A stretch of DNA of 64,000 bases, taken from NCBI GenBank assembly GCA_907163375.1, contig CAJQUW010008706.1:496001-560000 (forward strand), given 5' to 3'. This document shows positions 60,170 through 64,000 of this stretch, piece after piece. A program made the translations under genes and the position numbers. The stretch is from Prostheceraeus crozeri (Eukaryota > Platyhelminthes > Polycladida > Euryleptidae). The notes beneath the pieces were generated by a model. It was not told where the DNA came from, searched no databases, and saw nothing but the letters and a program-made list of their open reading frames with translations. Each line of letters begins with the position of its first letter. The first letter of the stretch is position 1.

Positions 60170-60330
60170 AATTAAAATTTTTGATAACTTAAAATTTTGA
60201 TAACTAGAATAGATTAAAAATTTTTAGTAACTTAAAATTTTTTCATAACTAGAATAGATTAAAAATTCTTAACCTAAAATTTTTTGATAACTAGAATAGA
60301 TTAAAATTTTTGATAACTTAAAATTTTTTA
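60170..60330 (+). repeat. Tandem repeat of about 45 bp
   Basis: ATAACTAGAATAGATTAAAA recurs at 60200, 60245 and 60287, separated by AACTTAAAATTTTTT-like sequence. It fills the gap between the major capsid gene and the next gene. Confidence 0.85.
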
Positions 60331-60339
60331 TTAAAAATG
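60322..60339 (+). promoter_or_regulatory. Shared A/T start-site signature (representative)
   Basis: AATTTTTTATTAAAAATG. Close variants abut start codons at 47789, 48606, 49500, 50424, 57258, 58205, 58806, 60889 and, on the minus strand, 55697, 57184 and 62685. The consistent part is a T run, a short break and three to six A before the ATG. It could be a core promoter, as TAAATG is for poxvirus late genes, or a composition effect. Confidence 0.4.
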
Positions 60340-60816
60340 TCGCAAGCGAAAAGTAATAATAATAAAACTGATGAATTAAAATTACGTAATATTGTTGACA
60401 AAAATACCCCTAAAACTATTACGATTAACAAAAAAAAGTATTACATAAGTAAACCAATGATAGAGAATATTCAATTACAAGAAGAAAATGGCGGAATTCT
60501 CCCATTAATTCCACTAATAATAGGTGGCATAGCAGCAGCAGGAAGTGTTGCAGGTGGGACAGCTGGTATTGTCCAAGCAGTAAATGAAAATAAATCAGAG
60601 AAGGCAGCATTAGAAGAACAAAAACGTCATAATAGAGAGTTAGAGAAAGTTGCTAGGGGTGACGGAATAGTAGATAATTTTATTAGTAAATTAAAATTAG
60701 TTGATGAAGGAAAGCGAGTTCTTAAAAATATTCTACACAATGTTGATGATTTAATTGAAATTAAAGAAACTAAAGATGGTTCTGGAATATATCTAAGTCC
60801 TAGTATGATAAGGTAA
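60337..60816 (+). CDS. Maverick small membrane-active/core-type virion protein
   Basis: 159 residues. After a polar N-terminus with TITINKKKYYISKP, a hydrophobic, glycine-rich stretch follows (GGILPLIPLIIGGIAAAGSV then AGGTAGIVQAVNEN), then charged helices ending DGSGIYLSPSMIR. The GG-LPL-PLIIGG pattern is recurrent in Maverick and adintovirus proteins compared with adenovirus pX/pVI, thought to help disrupt membranes or organise the core. It lies between the capsid and integrase genes. Intact. It is not a paralogue of the 58205 product that I can see, though both share the glycine/alanine helix. Confidence 0.55.
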   Translation: MSQAKSNNNKTDELKLRNIVDKNTPKTITINKKKYYISKPMIENIQLQEENGGILPLIPLIIGGIAAAGSVAGGTAGIVQAVNENKSEKAALEEQKRHNRELEKVARGDGIVDNFISKLKLVDEGKRVLKNILHNVDDLIEIKETKDGSGIYLSPSMIR

Positions 60817-60837
60817 TAACCTCAGGACCTTTGGTTC
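60811..60837 (+). repeat. Double-hairpin element 8 at a gene stop
   Basis: AGGT-AATA-ACCT then CA then GGACC-TTT-GGTTC (one G.T pair). It covers the TAA at 60814-60816. Confidence 0.65.
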
Positions 60838-60888
60838 TATTCGGTAAAACTTTTATTTTATCTTTTAAAATTTTTTTATCTTTAAAAA

Positions 60889-62184
60889 TGGATTCCGCAA
60901 AGTCTACAAATTCCGAAAATTTAACTAAATTAAAAATTTCTAATTTAGATTTATTGAATTATCTATTAAACAAAAATAAAAACTCAAACTGTCAGCATAT
61001 TGGAGGTGACATACAAAAAACATTAGAAAACTTTCCTGGATTTATTTGGAGTAAATATTCGAAAGAAAAACATCTTCCTGGTCATTCATATACCGGTCCA
61101 GGAACTCGATTAGATATAAGACTAGATGAGAATAATAATCCGAAACCAGGTGAAGAACCAATAAATAGAGTAGACGCCGCCGCTTATAGACATGATTTAG
61201 CTTACCGAAATCATGATCTAAGTTCTCGACATGCAGCTGATAAGAAGATGATTCAAGAATTAGATAGTATTCAGAATCCTTCCTTTAGAGAAAGAATTGA
61301 AAGAATGTTTGTTAAGAAAGCTTTACAAGCTAAAATATTGCTCGGTCAGGGTTTAAATGAAACGACAGCAAAGCTGTCTGAGAGCAACGCTCGAACCTAC
61401 GCGTCTGAAATTCACAAGGAATATAGAAGGCCTAAATATTTATTGAAAGTAAAAGTATTTAATAAAGATGATATTTGGAGTGCTGATCTTGTTCATATGC
61501 CGAATGATTCTGATTATAAATACGCATTGACCGTTATAGATTTATATACACGATATGCTTGGGTAAAGCCTTTAAAAAATAAGTGGTCTGTCAGTTAAAT
61601 ATGCGTTTGAAGAAATCTTTAAAGAAACTAATAGAAAGCCAAAAAAATTGTTTGTTGATAAAGGGTCGGAATTTTATAACCGAAACGTTCAGCCACTATT
61701 TGAAACTGTTTATTCAACTGAAAATGCAGGGAAGGCCGTAGTGATAGAAAGATTCAATAGATCATTAAAAAATAAAATTTTCAAAAAATTTACTGAGCAA
61801 AGAAATCAGAAATGGTTGAAGATATTACCAGGAATTGTAGAGCAGTACAATAATAAAGTTCATTCAGGTATTGAAGAAACCCCAAAGAATGCTTCTGACG
61901 ACCCTGATTTAATACGAAAGAAAATATTCGAAAATAATTATTCGAATGAGAGTAATCCGAATTTACAGAAACTTAAGCCGAAATTTAAAATTGGAGATAG
62001 AGTTAGAATATTTAAGTATAAGAATAAATTTGAAAAGGGCTTCGTCGGATACTGGACGAAAGAGATATTTGAAGTTTGTAAAATAAATCAAACTTATCCG
62101 ATTACTTACGAAATCAAAGATTTAGATGATGAAAATATCAGAGGCCGATTTTATCAAAATGAATTACAACGAAGCGAGCTTTAA
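60889..62184 (+). pseudogene. Maverick PLA2-domain integrase, one frameshift
   Basis: The start follows ATTTTTTTATCTTTAAAA. Residues 60-125 form a parvovirus-VP1-type phospholipase A2 domain: YTGPGTRLD (calcium loop) and RVDAAAYRHDLAY (catalytic HD pair at 102-103). A linker with double hairpin 9 follows, then a retroviral-type integrase core with IWSADL (first Asp, residue 200). The frame changes at about 61580-61585, and the other frame carries FVDKGSEF (second Asp), VVIERFNR (Glu) and a C-terminal SH3-like region (FKIGDRVRIFKYKNKFEKGF). The Asp-Glu gap is 29 residues. The integrase would insert the linear genome, and PLA2 would help virions leave endosomes. The zinc-binding HHCC region seems absent. 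Confidence 0.88.
61364..61392 (+). repeat. Double-hairpin element 9, in the PLA2-integrase linker
   Basis: GACAGC-AAA-GCTGTC, TGA, GAGC-AAC-GCTC, translated in frame as TAKLSESNAR between the two domains. Confidence 0.82.
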
Positions 62185-62211
62185 TTATCATTATCATTAT
62201 TATTATTGGAA

Positions 62212-62685
62212 CTAACGTTTCGGGAATGAAATTCCCTTGTTCAATTCTAACATAATATCTAGAAATGGTACTCCTTTTTGTAATTTAAATAAAACATAAA
62301 GACATAATTGACCACAATAAGTAGTTCCCGGTTTTTGAATTTGAAATGTATTATAAGTTCCATTGCCAGGTAATTTTTTAACTTCGTTTGTAGGTGGAAG
62401 TCCGTATGAGTCAAAATAGTAATTATCTCCATTTTTATTAGACATACCTGCAGACCAATGTACACCTTTTTCATCTGACGTATGAAGATTTGTTATGAAA
62501 TTTATAGTTGGAACTTTGTTCCGGGAACTGAAGGTTCCTGTTGGCTTATTTTTTAGGAATTGTAATTCGTCTCTCATTAGGACATGAAAATTCTTTATTC
62601 CCAATTGATTTGCGATTTTCTTTAGATCAAAATTTGTAGTTGTTTGCGTTCCATATAATTTTAAAAACTCATTTATGTTGCTCAT
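62212..62685 (-). CDS. Maverick adenovirus-type cysteine protease
   Basis: 157 residues. Catalytic His76 in KGVHWSA, acidic residue in YYFDSYG (Asp92), Gln117 in QIQKPGTTYCG and Cys124 in YCGQLCLYVLF. The seven-residue spacing from Gln to Cys equals that of adenain/Ulp1-fold proteases. It would mature capsid and core precursors. The gene starts at the inner edge of the right terminal repeat, reads inward, and its ATG overlaps the stop of a short upstream frame as ATGA. Two hairpin elements are present: one in frame near residues 50-59 and one at the C-terminus (GISFPKR). Open and apparently functional. Confidence 0.9.
   Translation of the reverse strand: MSNINEFLKLYGTQTTTNFDLKKIANQLGIKNFHVLMRDELQFLKNKPTGTFSSRNKVPTINFITNLHTSDEKGVHWSAGMSNKNGDNYYFDSYGLPPTNEVKKLPGNGTYNTFQIQKPGTTYCGQLCLYVLFKLQKGVPFLDIMLELNKGISFPKR
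62222..62236 (-). repeat. Single-hairpin element at the protease C-terminus
   Basis: GGGAAT-GAA-ATTCCC. A second small stem, AAGC-GA-GCTT, sits at 62172-62181 at the end of the integrase gene. Confidence 0.6.
62510..62538 (-). repeat. Double-hairpin element 10, in frame in the protease
   Basis: GGAAC-TTT-GTTCC, G, GGAAC-TGAAG-GTTCC, encoding GTFSSRNKVP. Confidence 0.8.
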
Positions 62686-62807
62686 TTTATAATAAAAAAA
62701 TTTCTTAAGGGACCCCTAGAAGTCAGAAGGGAGGGGGTAGTAGAACTACGTTCATATGATAACGAAGGATATATTCTTGCAGTTTCTTCCACTTTTGTTT
62801 CTTCCAT
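62682..62807 (-). CDS. 41-codon upstream frame derived from the right terminal repeat
   Basis: Starts MEETKVEETARIYPSLS, the same as the first gene at the left end because both starts lie in the terminal repeats, then diverges and stops with TGA at 62684-62682, overlapping the protease ATG (62685-62683) by ATGA. It could be a leader allowing reinitiation, or a by-product of repeat copying. Confidence 0.35.
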   Translation of the reverse strand: MEETKVEETARIYPSLSYERSSTTPSLLTSRGPLRNFFIIK

Positions 62808-63263
62808 TTTTAAAGAAATATTATTAGACACATAATTTTAGTTATCTCATATTTTAAAAACCTGAAAAATGATTTTCAAAGTAAAAAATGATCTTAATCA
62901 CAAATTTTAGATTCTTAACTTTTATGATTTTCGGTGTCCTTGAACGGTCATGATTTGAGCAATGAAAAATGTCATAATCACACACTTGAGATTTTGAAAA
63001 ATTTGAAAAATTGGGTATTTTTAAAAACGCCCAAATTTATGAATTTAGGTCTTCATAACCTGAAAAAGGGTTCAAATTCATGAATTTATGTCGTTTTTAA
63101 AAATACCGATTTTTCAAAAAAATGGTACTTTTTAAATGGTCTAAATTTATGAATTTAGGTCTTAAAAACCTGAAAAAGGATTCAAATTCATGAATTTATG
63201 TCGTTTTTAAAAATACCATTTTTTGAATTTGTCTTGTCCTCAAACGGTCTTTTACCCATTACT
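62757..63263 (-). repeat. Maverick right terminal inverted repeat
   Basis: Pairs with 47369-47854. It carries its own internal duplication of an 80-odd-bp block with AAATTCATGAATTTA and AGGTCTTMATAACCTG-like words, and lacks the left repeat's 85-bp duplication. Confidence 0.88.
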
Positions 63264-63269
63264 AGGATG
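63264..63269. repeat. Maverick target duplication, right (AGGATG)
   Basis: Immediately follows the terminus CCCATTACT. Confidence 0.9.
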
Positions 63270-63607
63270 AATTGAAATCATGATCGACAAAATGACATAG
63301 GATTGAATAGCACGGCAGAAAGTGGTTATTCAAGAGTTGCTTTTCAACCTTCTTTCTACAGATCTCATGACAGCAAAAAGTTCAATCCAAGCTATTAAAT
63401 TTGGAGCCATGAACAGAGAACACATGCCCAAAAACGAATCTTAGCCTTCCCGAGCGGGTTGGCAGACGCTTCAAGTAGCTTAGAGTTACAGCCACCCTCC
63501 ATAGGCAACACTCAGTCTCTTCTACAGGTACTCCTTCGGTAGAGCCTGCTCTGTAACAAAGGAGTACGCATCAAAAACTAGGATCTAAAATCCCACACAA
63601 AGCCAAC
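63270..63607. other. Unassigned host DNA right of the Maverick
   Basis: No coding or RNA gene recognised. Confidence 0.5.
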
Positions 63608-64000
63608 TTACTCACGTGCTGTCATGTATATATTGACAAGATTTTCGGCCAATTCCTTTTGCATTGAGGATAACTGTTCTTTGCTTTGCTTGATTTCTAA
63701 ATCTAAAATACCTGATTGGAACTGATCAGATATTTTTTGATGATTCTTTGATTTTTTTTCTAATTTAATGTTTGCAGATTTTGGTTTCAGTTCCTTTTCT
63801 TTACACGTTTGATTGAACATTATGTCTCCGATCAGTTTAATGCATTTGTGAAGTATTCTTTCTGTTTTTCCATACTGTTGGTTTTTGTTCTTAGATAATA
63901 ATTTCAAAATTAGAAATGAGTACCAATTACAATCAAATGGTATTCCACATCCAACCGCGTGATCTCCAAACTTATCGCCATGATTGCCACAAACTGGGCA
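63608..64000 (-). CDS. Partial unknown coding region with a Cys-rich motif
   Basis: A minus-strand frame enters from the window edge as CPVCGNHGDKFGDHAVGCG, continues without stops through KTERILHKCIKLIGDIMF and a lysine-rich, coiled-coil-like stretch, and ends at 63608. A GTGAGT donor-like site stands at about 63616. The CPxCG...FGDHA..C pattern occurs next to some reverse transcriptases and in zinc-binding host proteins; I cannot choose. It is not an ANAPC1 segment that I know. Confidence 0.3.
   Translation of the reverse strand, partial: CPVCGNHGDKFGDHAVGCGIPFDCNWYSFLILKLLSKNKNQQYGKTERILHKCIKLIGDIMFNQTCKEKELKPKSANIKLEKKSKNHQKISDQFQSGILDLEIKQSKEQLSSMQKELAENLVNIYMTARE

Larger units (their letters stand above)
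47369..63263. mobile_element. Maverick/Polinton element, adintovirus-like, 15,895 bp
   Basis: Termini AGTAATGGG...CCCATTACT with a 6-bp target duplication. The element encodes protein-primed PolB, retroviral-type integrase with PLA2, adenovirus-type protease, A32-like ATPase and double and single jelly-roll capsid proteins, the set that defines these self-synthesising, virus-like transposons. Composition is much more AT-rich than ANAPC1 exons and splice signals are absent. Capsid genes, the fibre-like gene, one membrane protein and the protease are open; PolB, integrase, the clamp candidate and two small genes are interrupted, so this copy is probably not autonomous as sequenced. Confidence 0.95.

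Noticed and set aside
1-64000. CRISPR array or bacterial operon structures
   Set aside because: No regularly spaced direct repeats with unique spacers; splice-bounded exons and animal transposons show a eukaryotic nuclear genome.

Overview
The window is nuclear DNA of an invertebrate animal. It is AT-rich, gene-sparse and full of introns and transposons. The only host gene I recognise is ANAPC1 (APC1, largest scaffold subunit of the anaphase-promoting complex) on the minus strand. Eight exons with matching splice phases lie between about 41.1 kb and 14.65 kb. The word TAGGCCTA recurs in the non-coding DNA and Penelope-like elements are present; both fit a marine invertebrate, but I cannot name the species.

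Layout. 0-7.7 kb: transposon debris (Tc1/mariner-type transposase remnant, Penelope GIY-YIG fragment) and unassigned DNA. 7.75-11.93 kb: a palindromic pair of Penelope-like retroelements (PLE), head to head, with arms of exactly 1796 bp, flanked by a 12-bp direct repeat and carrying a hammerhead-like motif near each outer end. 12-41 kb: the 3' half of ANAPC1 with large introns. The introns hold paired hairpin elements (15 kb), a mini inverted repeat (21.6 kb), a mariner-like element split by a 5'-truncated non-LTR retrotransposon (34.95-38.35 kb) and LINE tails. 41.9-45.7 kb: a large inverted repeat with hammerhead-like cores, a diverged dispersed repeat and a LINE tail.

47.369-63.263 kb: a complete-length 15.9-kb Maverick/Polinton (adintovirus-like) element. 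It has a 6-bp target duplication (AGGATG), inverted terminal repeats of about 0.5 kb and a virus-type gene set. Genes in order: membrane protein (+), broken unknown gene (+), minor capsid/penton (+), packaging ATPase (+), protein-primed family B DNA polymerase (-), candidate sliding-clamp-like protein (-), fibre-like coiled coil (+), two small membrane-active-type virion proteins flanking the major capsid protein (+), PLA2-integrase (+) and adenovirus-type protease (-). PolB and its partner would replicate the element, the integrase would insert it, and capsid proteins, protease and ATPase would assemble and fill particles. PolB, integrase, the clamp candidate and some small genes carry frameshifts or stops; both capsid genes and the protease are open.

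The most unusual signals are inside the Maverick. (1) A family of short double hairpins, each with two GC-rich stems and mostly three-base loops, sits at gene ends and also in frame within polB, the PLA2-integrase linker and the protease; two copies show a compensatory stem change. (2) A gene beside polB reads like a PCNA-type clamp. (3) A nearly constant A/T signature abuts most start codons. (4) A 41-codon reading frame made from the right terminal repeat overlaps the protease start as ATGA.

All calls come from reading sequence by eye; no homology search or folding was run.
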